Under the pieces are notes generated by a model. It was not told the origin of the DNA. It ran no database searches and saw nothing but the letters and a program-made list of their open reading frames with translations. Both the position numbers and the translations under genes were made by a program. From assembly GCA_036365515.1 (NCBI GenBank), contig CM070873.1:45001657-45065656 (forward strand): a stretch of DNA of 64,000 nt, given 5' to 3'. This document shows, piece by piece, positions 1-12,089 of this stretch. The DNA is from Torymus aiolomorphi. Taxonomy: Eukaryota; Arthropoda; Insecta; Hymenoptera; Torymidae. Numbering within the stretch: position 1 is the first letter of the stretch; the number at the start of each line of letters is the position of its first letter.

Positions 1-1733
1 CAACAAATACTAGTCAAGATCAAGATACTACAGATTTTGAATCAGCTAATGAGTTAAATGATGAGGACAGTGTAATATCACATCAAGAAAACACTGAACC
101 TGACAATACAAGGCCCTTTAGAAATAGGCGTCCTCCTGATTGGTTGACAAAAGATTATATTACATATCAGTTAGTTGCAAGTGATTGCTGTCAAGAACCT
201 ACTTCTGTAAAACGGGCTCTTGATAGTCCTGAAAGAGCTGAATGGATTAAAGCGATGAGAACAGAGTACGACTCGCTAATTACAAATCAGGTATGGACTT
301 TAGTTGATAAGCCTAAGGACAAAAACATCGTTTCTTGTAAATGGATTTTTAAGTTAAAAAATAATGCAGATGGAACTATTCGCTATAAGGCTAGACTTGT
401 AGCCAGAGGTTTTTCTTAGTCATATGGCGTAGATTATTTTGACACCTTTTCACCAGTTGCAAGAACATCTACACTTAGATTGTTGATTGCTCTATCAGTT
501 CAGTTGGATCTGAAAATTGAACATTTTGACGTTATAACAGCTTTCTTGCAGGGTGAACTGAATGAGGAAGTTTATATGATCCAGCCTGAAAGTTTCATTA
601 GCAAAGGTAATGAAAATAAAGTTTGTTTGTTAAAAAAATCAATTTATGGTTTAAAACAGGCCTCAAGAGAGTGGAATAATAAAATAAGCAAAGAATTAAA
701 AATTCTTGGATATGTGCAATCACAAAATGAACCATGTTTATTTTTCAAAGTGATAAGTCAGTCTATTATAATTATTGTACTCTATGTTGATGATTTTTTT
801 GTTTTTCACAATAATTTATCAGAAAAGGTTAAGCTTTTCAACAAATTAAAAGAAAAATTTGATATGAAAGGCCTAGGAAGTGCAAAACAAGTTTTAGGAA
901 TTCAAGTAATTCGAAAAGACGATAAGATTTATTTAAATCAAAGTAATTATATTAAAGAAATACTGACAAAATTTGATTTTTTACAAGCTAAAGGAGTTTG
1001 TACACCACTTGAGCAAGGATCAAAGCATCAGTTAGAAGCTGATCTAAAAAAGGATGATGATTTCATTGTGCCTTATCAAAATATAATAGGGTGCCTTATA
1101 TATTTAGCAGTAAATAGTCGACCTGATATTGCTCGCTCAGTTAGTTTTTTAAGTCAATACAATACGTCTTATACAAAAGAGCATTGGCAACAAGTGAAGC
1201 GAGTACTTCGATATTTGAAATCAACTATAAATCTGAGTATCATTTATAAAAAATGCGATACATATGATCTGGAAGGATATTCTGATGCTTCATGGGGAAA
1301 TAATCCAACTGATATGAAATCATTCACTGGTTATGTGTTCAAGTTAGCTGCTGGACCCATTTCTTGGGAAAGTCACAAACAACGAACTACAGCACTTTCC
1401 TCTGCAGAAGCTGAATATATAGCTGCGTTTGATGCTTGTAAAGAAGCTGGATATTTAAGACGCTTGCCGGGAGAAATTTTAGGGCATAAAAGGCAAGTTA
1501 AGCTTAACATGGATAACCAGAGTGCAATTAAGATTGCGGAAAATCCTATGTTCCATGGTCGAACAAAACATATAGGAATAAGGTATCACTTCATCAGGGA
1601 AGTCGTACGTGATAACAAAGTTAAACTATGCTACATATCAACTGAGGACATGGCTGCAGATATCTTAACGAAAGGGTTATCGAAGATTAAACATCAAAAG
1701 TGTATTCTCGGTTTAAGAATGGACAGTGTATAA
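1..1733 (+). pseudogene. Ty1/copia retrotransposon pol, 3' part (RT and RNase H), one nonsense codon
   Basis: This encodes the reverse transcriptase and RNase H end of a copia-type polyprotein, which copies element RNA into DNA. The frame is open from the left edge, so the gag, protease and integrase parts lie outside the window. Visible motifs are KARLVARGF near 393-416, YGLKQASREWN near 645, the catalytic YVDD at about 783-794, and the RNase H blocks SDASWG, SSAEAEYIA and DNQSAIK toward the end, followed by a TAA at 1731-1733. An in-frame TAG at 417-419 falls right after ARGFS, where family members usually have Gln, so a single C-to-T change explains it. Reading resumes in the same frame. 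No other break is seen, so the copy looks young. Confidence 0.93.
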
Positions 1734-1772
1734 ATATTATTTTTATTTTTATACGTTTTCATCTTATGGGGG

Positions 1773-1972
1773 TGTGTTGTAAACGGTGCGTAAGATTCAA
1801 CGTATTATACTTATTGTTTTTATACTCAATGTATAATATCTGTCATAAAGAGAGGAAGACTTCCTTCCTTTTTTGTAATGCTGGAATAAAGACGCGTTAA
1901 ATCGTGGGAGTGTTTTGCATCTTTGTTTATTGCCCCAATTATAAATAGGATTCATAATATATATTTTTAACA
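1773..1972 (+). repeat. Putative 3' LTR of the copia element
   Basis: A short purine run (ATGGGGG, about 1766-1772) follows the pol stop codon and is a plausible polypurine tract. Just after it the sequence begins TGTGTTG, close to the usual TGTTG start of copia LTRs. An AATAAA-like signal lies near 1884. The end is placed at an AACA near 1969-1972. The 5' LTR is outside the window, so neither boundary can be confirmed by comparison. Confidence 0.4.
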
Positions 1973-2162
1973 GTTTTTTTACATACATTTACATAAACTT
2001 TTGAGTAACACATTTTTGATTTTTTACATTACCTAGCCTTATAGATCCAATATAATCCGTCGTCAATTAGATGTTATTTGATGACTAAAACCATCAACAT
2101 TGATCCCATGTTTATATACATCTGTACAGTGTTTACCTTATTTTGAATATGACTATAATAAA

Positions 2163-2480
2163 TTAATAACGGGAAAATACGTGGTACTTAGTTTTTGAAG
2201 ATCTTTTTTTTTTATTAATACTGTTTTTATTATTTTTTATGTGAATCATTTCCGAAATCAATCTTTTTAAATAATTGCTTTCAAAATCTAAAATCCGCGT
2301 ATTATCCCAGTCAAATTCATGTTTATTTTCTACTTGGTGTGTACTAACCACCGAATATTTATTTTTATTTTTCTTATGTTCATTAATACGAGTAACTAAG
2401 GATCTTTTTGTTTCTCCTATGTATGTAGCCGGACAATCTTTGCAATTAAATTTGTAAACAACATTTGTGCAATCCCATTT
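2163..2480 (-). pseudogene. Penelope-like element fragment, GIY-YIG endonuclease domain
   Basis: Read on the minus strand, the frame is open from about 2480 down to 2163. It contains CPATYIGETKR and RINEHKK, the GIY-YIG nuclease signature of Penelope-like retroelements, then a short basic tail. The domain nicks target DNA for element insertion. The reverse transcriptase part is missing, because at 2483 the sequence switches abruptly to another repeat (the TIR element at 2484). The same domain occurs in the Penelope-like copy at 42.8-43.4 kb, which supports the assignment. Confidence 0.8.
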
Positions 2481-2939
2481 TTAGGCACGACCGCTACTCG
2501 GGAGAGCCTTATAATTTCACCAGAGCAAAAATTGTAAGAATTCAAATACTGAAAAATTAATGTGTAAAAACCATGTTCCACTCAGAGCGAGTGCGTTTTA
2601 AGCGTTTTCTGAGATGTATGTATGTCTGTACGTCCGTATGTACTCAAGTTTCTCGATTATCTCAGTGAATTTTCGACCGATTTCATCGGGATTGCGGGAA
2701 ACTACTCCTTCAATTATACCTAACTGCTGGTTCTATATTGAGATAGATCGATGAAAAATTTTTCAAATGCGAGCACAAAGAAATATCTCAAAAAATCGAT
2801 TTTTAAGCCTAATGTCTAGAAAAATTAATTTTAAGCTAATATGTACAGGTCTATCTGCTAAAACTAATTAAAATACAGCTTTTTTATTTTGAACACTTTT
2901 TTGTACGAGCAATATTTGCCAAGATAACTGCGAAAAACG

Positions 2940-3690
2940 GCCAAAAATGGTCAAAAATGAATGATTTTCGGCTATAACTTGTCAGGATTTGATTTTTCAC
3001 AAACATGTTTAATACAAAAGTTGTAGATAATATTAAAATAAAACTTTTTCCCATTTAAAATTTTTTTGTAAAACCAATTCCTGACGAATTAGACTTATAA
3101 AAACGATTTTAAACGCCTAAATATACATAAAATGGACGATTTTCGGCTACAACTTGTCAAGATTTGATTTTATACAAAAATGTTAAATGCAAAAGTTGTA
3201 GATAATATTTAAACAAAACTTTTTTCTATTTAACATTTTTGTGTAAAATCAACTCCTGTCGAGTTAGACTTATAAAAACGATTTTAAACGTCAAAACATA
3301 CATAAAATGGACGATTTTCGGCTAAAACTTGACAGGATTTGATTTTACACAAACATGTTCAATACAAAAGTTCTACACAATATTTAATCAAAACTTTTTC
3401 CCATTTAACATTTTCATATAAAATGGATTCCTGACCACTTAGACCTATAAAAACGATTTTTAATGCCTAAATACACCTGAAATAGTCGATTTTACGAAAT
3501 ACAAAGCATGTAGATATAGTTTAAACAAAACTTATTCCCAATTAACATTTTTATGTACAATAATTACTGGATCATCGAAACGTATAAACATGATTTTTAA
3601 TACCCCAATACACGTATAGTAAATTTTCGCTTATTATTTCACAGAATTAGATTTACACAGAAGTATTCGATACAATAGTTCTAAATAAGA
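2940..3690. repeat. 175 bp tandem repeat, about four decayed copies
   Basis: The phrase GATTTTCGGCT recurs at 2963, 3138 and 3313, with a decayed fourth copy at 3488, giving a constant 175 bp spacing. Each unit also repeats a CAAAAGTTGTAGATAATAT block and a GACTTATAAAAACGATTTT block. Copies degrade toward the right end. The array lies inside the 3.4 kb TIR element and has no coding potential. Confidence 0.75.
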
Positions 3691-4586
3691 TGGAAAAAAT
3701 CGACATAACATTCCAAAGATAATATAATTACAAAAACATAATAATAAGATACAAAATTACATTTGATTACAATATTCAATGGGATAAACACATTGGAAGA
3801 ATAATTAAAGAAACAAAATATCTATTTCCCTGTTTTCTACAAAAAGATTTTTAATAACAAATTTAAAAAATTTGATATAAGATTACCCAGCTTAACCTAC
3901 TATGTTCCCAGGACCTAAGCGATTGAACTAAAAGAATCAAAATTGTGTAATATTATATAAGAACATGTTAAAGGAATATCATATATACAAAAAAAACTTT
4001 TGTGTAATGTATGAGCTATAAATGTTGTAATATGGTAAATTTCAATGCATAAAGAATGCAATGTTCTAGCTGACTCAGTCTTACAGCATGTAGAAAACTA
4101 TTAAATAGGCAAGTCTCACTGGGTAGAAGTCTGCGAAATACATAATGATGTATTTTAATACAACATATACCCTGAAGCGAGTTCTTACACCCTGACTAAA
4201 CTTAGAAATTAAATAGACGAGCTAATATTACCAGGGACAACTACCTACCCTTATAGCATTTAACAACACACACAGCACTTATATAATATTTCCCAGTTCC
4301 AATTACCTATCCCCTCACACTTTAAAGCACTAACACTCGAAGATCACTTAGAGCTGCAGAAGTTGCAAAATAGGGCTAGACGGTCTAGGCTGGCACTACT
4401 CCATGGATGCCAGTCTGCTGAGAATCATCTAACAGCGATCCACTGTGTCAGTAACCACACCACCTAGGAGGAAAGTACTGACAGAGACCGTCAATTGTGT
4501 TTCAATGTCAGGGAATGCCTCAGCCTAGGGATCAGCAAAGCGCATGTACAGCAGATCAGTTCCTATTCTGGGGGACAAGCGAGGAG

Positions 4587-4930
4587 AGTTGAGCATCTAA
4601 AAACCACATTGACTAATAAATAGATGACTCAAAAAACATACCATACAAAAGAAAAGTCTGCAGCAATGGTTGTTGTTCACTCACTGTACCAGCTTCCTGT
4701 AACAACTAGAGGGTAAGAACTGGTGGAGACCTTAAACCGTTGTTTCACTGAAGACGCTGAAGACACAAGCAGCAGCTTAACTGTACACATAATAGTCACT
4801 AGTGTAAGAGCCAAACAAGGAAAGTTGAGCACCTAAAAACCACATATAATTAATAAATAGATGACTCAGACAACATTTACACACCCAAGAAACAGTCTGC
4901 AGCAGTGCCCGTCGTTTACACTACTCTCGC
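4587..4930. repeat. Direct repeat, two copies about 236 bp apart
   Basis: The phrase GTTGAGCATCTAAAAACCAC near 4588 returns with one change near 4824. In both copies it is followed by an AATAAATAGATGACTCA block and a GTCTGCAGCA block. It is a diverged tandem duplication inside the TIR element. Confidence 0.6.
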
Positions 4931-5222
4931 TACCACAGATACCTGCAACAAGCGAAAGTACCATCAGCTCACCTATCAGAGAGGTTAGGAACGAGAAAAT
5001 GCTTACTAAATCTGCTCTCGCCGCTGACACACTGCCTTCCCATCTCCGACGAATCATCGACAATCGACGAACACGATGAAAGGGCGAACACGATTCACCA
5101 GGGCGGCATACTACAGCAGCCACAGTCATCGCTGGGGACGCCGGGAGGCAGACGATTCGATTATTGACAACACACACCATGGACACATGTGCGCCACGGC
5201 TGACGGCACGCCGCACTACTCA

Positions 5223-5381
5223 GGGTGAGCTCACATGAGACGGAATGATGCCGGCGGAACGCATTTAAGCCCGTGAGTGCGAGAGAGAGGCCGGTGGAGC
5301 GTTCTGCCGCGAATGTCTCTCTCGCACTCACGTGTTTAAATACGTTCCGCCGGAATCACTCCGTCTCATGTGAGCTCACCC
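5223..5381. repeat. Long hairpin (inverted repeat, arms about 66 bp)
   Basis: The left arm, starting GGGTGAGCTCACATGAGACGG, is matched by the reverse complement ending at 5381. The loop of about 26 bp is centred near 5302. Both arms carry a GGCGGAACG block and a GAGTGCGAGAGAGA block. The hairpin is GC-rich against an AT-rich background and lies near the right end of the 3.4 kb TIR element. Confidence 0.8.
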
Positions 5382-5869
5382 TCAGCAGTAGCAGAAAGCG
5401 CGCGCGATCATATATATAGATATATCTTATACCTCGCGGTCGCACGAGTCGCATGTGTTTTTCCGCTGTTCTTGGTGTGCGAACGCAGCCTAGCCGAAGC
5501 ACGGTAGTATACATAGGTCCGAGAAGTGTGTACGACCGTGAGCCGAGGTACCTAGCGTAGCCGTTACGACTGCTGCAGGATAAGTATTCATGCACGCAGG
5601 TCGCAGGGCTAAGCCAGATTGCCGTTGCCGAATGCATCAGTATTGAGCATTCTCCTTCTGTTTTTCTCCTTTTCGCGGTATTAGTGTATATATATGCATA
5701 TGTGCGCAAATATTTTTTTGTAATTGAGATTGTATAGGTATATGTAGTTAGGTTTTTTATTATTATTATATATTTAATTTTTTTTATTTATTATAAATAT
5801 CGGAAGTGTTGCAATTTTCGCTTTTATAAAAATACAAGGTTCTCCTGAGTATTGCGGTCGTGCCTATTA

Positions 5870-5990
5870 TGTAAAAACGAAGTTTTTACATAGGGAGGGG
5901 GCGGGCGACGAGCGAAGCGAGGAGCAGGTGTGTGTGGGGGCGGGAGGGGGGGCGTGCCGAAGGCACGCTGGGGGGCGCAGCCCCCCTAGT
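5870..5990. repeat. GC-rich cluster of consecutive short hairpins
   Basis: Short perfect stems follow one another: GTAAAAAC/GTTTTTAC at about 5870-5889, GCGTGCC/GGCACGC near 5953-5969, and GGGGGGC/GCCCCCC near 5970-5986. A GAGCGAAGCGAG block near 5910 also occurs near 42214 and, reversed, near 62108. The cluster lies between the TIR element and the small MITE. Nothing coding is seen. It may be the terminal part of another element. Confidence 0.5.
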
Positions 5991-6114
5991 TTAGTTACAT
6001 CCTTAATAATTTTAATTGTTTATCGAATATACTTAAGTCCTACAACATATGCACAATCGCATTGATAAAAAAGAGTTTAACTTCTATCATAAAACTAGGT
6101 AAGGATGTAACTAA
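5991..6114. mobile_element. Small MITE with perfect 15 bp TIRs
   Basis: TTAGTTACATCCTTA at 5991-6005 is exactly complementary to TAAGGATGTAACTAA at 6100-6114. The element is 124 bp, AT-rich and non-coding. It sits directly beside the Penelope-like fragment that begins near 6117. Confidence 0.65.
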
Positions 6115-6116
6115 AA

Positions 6117-6189
6117 AATGGGATTGCACAAATGTTGTTTATGTAAATTTATGTAAAAAAACTACAAATAATATGTGTTTCGAATAAAG
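6117..6189 (+). pseudogene. Penelope-like element fragment in plus orientation
   Basis: The sequence from 6117 (ATGGGATTGCACAAATG and onward) is the reverse complement of the upstream end of the GIY-YIG fragment at about 2459-2480, so two Penelope-like pieces face each other across the 3.4 kb TIR element. The coding match lasts only about 30 bp before diverging. The ribozyme-like end follows immediately. Confidence 0.5.
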
Positions 6190-6228
6190 GGCCTGATCAG
6201 GTTGGCGTAAATAGCCGACGAAACGTTG
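6190..6228 (+). ncRNA. Hammerhead-ribozyme-like core in a Penelope-like end
   Basis: CTGATCA is followed by a stem (GTTGGC paired with GCCGAC across a short loop) and then CGAAAC, the order of a hammerhead core. The canonical first box is CUGAUGA, so this copy differs at one core base. Hammerhead motifs are known from the terminal repeats of Penelope-like elements. The copy at 42.4 kb has the canonical box. Activity is doubtful here. Confidence 0.5.
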
Positions 6229-6239
6229 CCATAATTAGA

Positions 6240-6780
6240 AAAGTCGTTTTCTTTTCACATCTTTGCCTCCTACGATCGTACTCAATAACATTTTTAATGA
6301 AAACTATCTTTTTCGTAAACAAAAACGTTTTCAATTTTATATACATAAGAATATTAAAAAACTGTTCCATCCATTGGAACCTGTTCCGCAATCGGTACTT
6401 ATACTTAATAGTTAGTAGATGCGAGTCAGGTTTGGGAGAACTGCCTTGTTTCATTTAATTCGCTACCATTTCCCTTCAATTGATTCAGTCACTTTCACAT
6501 TTTTATCACATTTTTTTGAAGGCTTCACGCAACTTATAGAACTAATAACAAGTCATTAAAGCATGTACAAAAACGAATGAAAATTGTTTAAAAATGTCAT
6601 AACCTCTGAATGTCGAGGTATTACACGAGAAAAGTTACGATTATTTTACACGAAAAAAGTTGTGTTGTGAATTTTGATTTTAGGCAAAAAGTAAAGAAGG
6701 AGAAGTTGATTAGCTTATCAATTGCGAAAATCGCTTTCCAAATATTCAAAACTCACTGATCCCGAAGTTTTGATCATTTT
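6240..6780. other. AT-rich non-coding stretch
   Basis: No coding frame, RNA gene or repeat end was recognised here. It follows the Penelope-like terminal sequence and precedes a short tandem repeat. Confidence 0.4.
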
Positions 6781-7230
6781 ATAGCCGTTTTGCACCTCCA
6801 AGCGAAAGGTTCCAGGGTAATTTTGATGTCTGCAATTTTTTTAGCCTTTGGAAAGCACTAGGAAATATTCCCGCGACAAAATTTTTAGTAAATTCATAAT
6901 CACCGGAGACAGAATTTTTAGCCGTTTTGCCCCACTTGCACGCCTCTGAACGAAAGTTTTTGGATGGATTTTGATACCGGCAATTTTCTTATGGTTCTCT
7001 CGTGAGCTCTCGAAGAAAATTCCGCGACAAAATTTTTAGTAAATTCATAATTGCTGGAGACAGAATTTTTGAAAGGTATTTTTCATGTATTTTTAGCCGT
7101 TTTACCCCATTTGCACCCCCTGAAGGAAGGGTTCCGGATCGATTTTGGGGTCGGCAATTTTTTATAAGTATTTGGTAAAGTCTCGAAGAAATTCCCGTGA
7201 AAAAATTTTTAGTAAATTCATAAACTTTTA
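6780..7230. repeat. Tandem repeat of about 150-170 bp, roughly three copies
   Basis: A block ending in AAAATTTTTAGTAAATTCATAA recurs near 6880, 7025 and 7195. Each copy is preceded by a TAGCCGTTTTGCMCC block and a GGCAATTTTTT block. Unit lengths vary, so the repeat is old. No protein is plausible. Confidence 0.65.
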
Positions 7231-7550
7231 AAATATAAAATTTTTTATCATGTATTGTCTTGTGGGAGCGATTTGAGGGCTGATTTTGGGGGATGATCAC
7301 TTCGGAAATAACTTATATCGCAGTTTCTATTGGTTTTATGCATTATATATCTAACAGATAATATAAAAAAAATCGATTTTGGAAATATTCGATATTTCGT
7401 TCACGATGAACGTTCAGAACTTCAAACACATTATTTTGCATCCTTTTGCACTTTCTATTTAAACACAGAGTGATAGATTCACGGATCAGTATTTAATATG
7501 TAGAAGCAGTCCATTTATACATTTTACCCGATCTTTAAACATATGAATAT

Positions 7551-7600
7551 TTAGAGAGAGAGAGAGAGAGAGAGAGGGAGCGAGGGAGAGAAAGAGACTG
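7551..7600. repeat. (GA)n microsatellite
   Basis: A run of AG dinucleotides is followed by interrupted GGGAGCGAGGGAGAG sequence. It lies about 100 bp upstream of the candidate transcription start of the ZSWIM8 gene, where GAGA-type tracts are common in insect promoters. Confidence 0.9.
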
Positions 7601-7639
7601 CGGGAAGTTCGTGAGTGAACTTTTACGCCGCGTTCGCGT

Positions 7640-7711
7640 CGAGTATGAATTCAGTTGTGTAGTTTTGTGTAAATAAAATGGAAAATGGATTTCTTCCGGG
7701 TGCCGACGGGT
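7640..7711 (+). promoter_or_regulatory. Candidate initiator and first exon upstream of ZSWIM8
   Basis: TCAGTT at 7651-7656 matches the arthropod initiator consensus. An ATG at 7678 opens a ten-codon frame ending at a possible donor (CGG before GTAAAT, at 7709/7710). This is only a positional inference: splicing from this donor to the AG at 8199 leads into frame 2, not the conserved ZSWIM8 frame. Confidence 0.25.
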
Positions 7712-8367
7712 AAATTAGAATTGAAAACTGAATTAGAATGAGGATAACGGGAATTTCATTCGTTTTTTTTTTTGTTTTACTTAAATTCAAAGTTAAATTT
7801 GTTATTCTTTAAATTTTAATTCATTAAATTCACAATATGATAAATAGATGCCAATACGAGGAATATACAGATCAGCGATAGATTATCCTATAATCCAAAA
7901 TAAATTGAATTTCTGAGAACTCTTGTGAATTTAAAATAACGATTGAGAAACAGTCAACTGTTGTGTGTGAAACCCCGTAATCAGTGCAAACGCTATTTAC
8001 GTACAGTTAATTTAAAGTCGACATTATTGACACTACTTTGAAATAATTAAAATTTCTAAGGATCTTGTTAGCTCAGTTCGATATCGTAAATGAATATTTT
8101 ACGCATATATGAATAAGTGAATCCCGCCCATTCCAAAATGCCTTCTACATGCAAACAAATAGCAGTGACGATTACGTTTAATATCACGTCTGATTTCAGG
8201 TGGAGTATCGTCCTCGCATTGGCTGGTGCGCTAGCGCTTGCAGTCACGCGTCGGTGGCATCGTTTGCCGGCGTCGATCTCGCCGCCGTCGTGGCGGACCC
8301 GCGGCGACAACGTCAACGAGGCCAAGAGCAGCAGCAACAGTGGAGCCCACTTTTCCTGGATCACTAG

Positions 8368-8974
8368 CGGCACGAGCCGGCATTGCCAGCGCAGCCGCCG
8401 TCACAGGAAGAAGCGGAGAAGCGCAACAGCTGGACGAGACGAAGGTGGAGGAGTTACTGCTGGTGGCAGACTGCCGCAAGTAGGAAGAAGAAGCTCGCCC
8501 CGGGCGGCTCGCTGCTAGGGCCCAGGGTTGCGCGCGTCGCAAAACTGGCGGGCAACCTGGCTCGGTCCCCCGTCGTGGTGGGCGGAGGTGGTGGCGGCGG
8601 TGGTGGTGGAGGCACGGGTGCTGCAGGAGGCACCGGTCAACAACAGCAGCAACCTGCTGCGAATAACGGCAATAACGCTGGCAATGCCACTGCCGGTGGC
8701 AACAACAGCAATAATCACCTGGTAGGCCGTAATGCCGGTAGCAGGGCAGCTGCTGCAGCGGCCGGGGTAGAGGGCGCAGCCGGGGGAGCGGCTGCGAGGC
8801 CCGGATCGATACTCGACTGGGAGGAAACCGACAGGTTTTCCTTCGAGGACTCAGACAGGTTCGAAGAGGACTCGCTATGCAGCTGGAGCAGTGAGCCCGA
8901 ATCCATATGCAACAATTGGCGGGGCTGGAAGAGACCGATAACGGCGTTCGGTGCCAACAGGAGACCCAATGAAG
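8368..8974 (+). CDS. ZSWIM8: ZSWIM8 (Dora) N-terminal exon, partial
   Basis: ZSWIM8 (Dora in Drosophila, EBAX-1 in nematodes) is the substrate receptor of a cullin-RING ubiquitin ligase that drives target-directed microRNA decay. The exon ends with a block typical of the protein's N-terminus, including FSFEDSDRFEEDSLCSW and CNNWRGWKRP at about 8839-8940. Upstream is an insect-type low-complexity region with Gly, Gln, Asn and Ala runs (8578-8790). The frame is open from just after a TAG at 8365-8367 and contains no ATG before the conserved block, so the true start lies in an upstream exon or depends on a splice acceptor I cannot choose. Candidate donors are AAG before GTTGGT (8974/8975) or four bases later. 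The SWIM finger and the rest of the protein are not found downstream in the window. Confidence 0.8.
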
Positions 8975-9118
8975 GTTGGTATCCTTATACGCTTATTTTT
9001 ATGGTTTTCAAATATTTTACATTACAAAATTGTGTAGCATTGAGATTTAGGATTATTTTTAGTACTCAAAATTAATAATATTTGTAGGCCACACTTCTGC
9101 CATCCCGAGCAAGAACAT

Positions 9119-10587
9119 TATTAAGATAGTTTAACTCAAGAAGGTTTTGTTGAAAAATAATTTTTGTCATGGTTAGGCCAAATCTGATCGAGAGACGATA
9201 TATGTAAAGGAGGGATAGTTTAGGCGTTAGAACAAAATTTTTCGCGAGAAAATTTGATTGGCAAGAGAAGATATTATCGATTTAAAAAAGTATCGAGTAA
9301 CTATGGGAATCTTTTTTATCCGATTTTAATGAATAAGGACTCATTCGATTCCTTAAACAATTTCATATGGACCCCTATAGCACCCAATATTGGAGCAACA
9401 TTGCTCCAATATTGCTTTGTCATATTCCCCATATTCGCCAATATTCCCTCAACCCTCAACACTTTTATATATGCATGCTATATGGGAGCAATGTTGCTGC
9501 AATCCGTGATTTCCGTTTCACCATTGCTTTTTTAAAATGATGAGTCAGGCTCTCTGTTATAGGAATATTGCAGCAATATTGAGCAATATTTCTCAACACG
9601 AAAGGAATATTATTTTTAAAATTATATTTTTATGCTGGTTTTTCTGATGACTTTGCAATATGGCAAGAATATTTGTACAATATATATAAACACTGGAAGA
9701 ATGTTCCCGTTTGGCCACTGATTGTTGGAGCAATATTGCCTCAATTTCCAAATACATTAGTGAATTTCCCCTTAAGGGGAATGACGCGAATATGTCAAAG
9801 CAACATTAAGGCAATATTGCTCCAACAATCAGTGGACAAACCGGAACATTCTTCCAGTGTTCATATATATTGTACAAATATTCTTGCAATATTGCAAAGT
9901 CATCAGAAAAACCAGCATAAAAATATAATTTTAAAAATAATATTCCTTTCGTGTTGAGAAATATTGCTCAATATTGCTGCAATATTCCTATAACAGAGAG
10001 CCTGACTCATCATTTTAAAAAAGCAATGGTGAAACGGAAATCACGGATTGCAGCAACATTGCTCCCATATAGCATGCATATATAAAAGTGTTGAGGGTTG
10101 AGGGAATATTGGTGAATATGGGGAATATGACAAAGCAATATTGGAGCAATGTTGCTCCAATATTGGATGCTATAAGGGGAGTTACCGAGCAAAAATTCCG
10201 GAAATATTTTACGTGTGCAGCGTCATGAACATTTATACAAATTAGTATGTAAGGTTATAAAGAATTATTTATAATTTAGGAATAATCAAATATTTCCGAA
10301 AGTTTTCCTCGGTAACAATATAAAATTGTTTAAGGAATCGAATGAGCCCTTATTCATTCAAATCGGATGAAAGACAACAAAGATTCGCATAGTTACTCGA
10401 TATTTTTTCAAATCGATAATATCTTCTATTGCCAATAAAATTTTCACTTGAAAAAAATTTTTTCTAACGCTTAAACTATCCTTCATTTACATATATCGTC
10501 CATCGTCCGAGCAGATTTGGCCTAACCATAACCATAACAAAAATTATTTTTCAACACCTTTTTGGGTTGAATAACTTACCTTAACTA
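9119..10587. repeat. 1.47 kb near-perfect palindrome (foldback element)
   Basis: The sequence from about 9119 to 9740 is repeated in reverse complement from about 9810 to 10587, around a loop of about 70 bp near 9775. Anchors include GGTTAGGCCAAATCTG near 9171 against CAGATTTGGCCTAACC near 10511, and CACTGATTGTTGGAGCAATA against its complement. The arms are rich in AATATTGC motifs. No transposase is encoded. The right arm carries an extra 136 bp MITE. Confidence 0.85.
10181..10316. mobile_element. 136 bp MITE nested in the palindrome's right arm
   Basis: GTTACCGAG at 10181 is complementary to CTCGGTAAC ending at 10316. The TIR continues imperfectly for about 29 bp (a TCCGGAAATATTT block against AAATATTTCCGA). 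The matching place in the left arm (about 9360-9380) lacks this sequence, so it inserted after the arms formed. Confidence 0.75.
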
Positions 10588-11944
<1,357 letters not shown>

Positions 11945-12089
11945 TATATTAATATATATACATATAAATAAATCAGACGAATACTCTAGTAATTTTCTTT
12001 AACGCTCCGAGATGCCATAATGGAGGCCTACCTATATATGGGAGCGTCCAGCAGAAACGGGCCACCGAGCGCGCGCGGTGCCTTTTTTC

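Larger units (their letters stand above)
2484..5864. mobile_element. Large non-autonomous TIR element (3.4 kb), probable TA target duplication
   Basis: The ends are inverted copies of each other: GGCACGACCGC at 2484 and GCGGTCGTGCC ending at 5864. Similarity continues imperfectly for about 50 bp, including the GGGAGAGCCTT block against its counterpart near 5840. A TA lies directly outside each end (2482-2483 and 5865-5866). No transposase is visible. The interior holds a 175 bp tandem array, a 236 bp direct repeat and a strong hairpin at 5223-5381. It is probably a cut-and-paste element moved in trans; the superfamily is not identified. Confidence 0.6.

Noticed and set aside
8231..8542. Minus-strand and alternative-frame proteins over the ZSWIM8 exon
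   Set aside because: GC-rich sequence keeps several frames open. Only the plus-strand frame ending in the FSFEDSDRFEEDS block matches a known protein.
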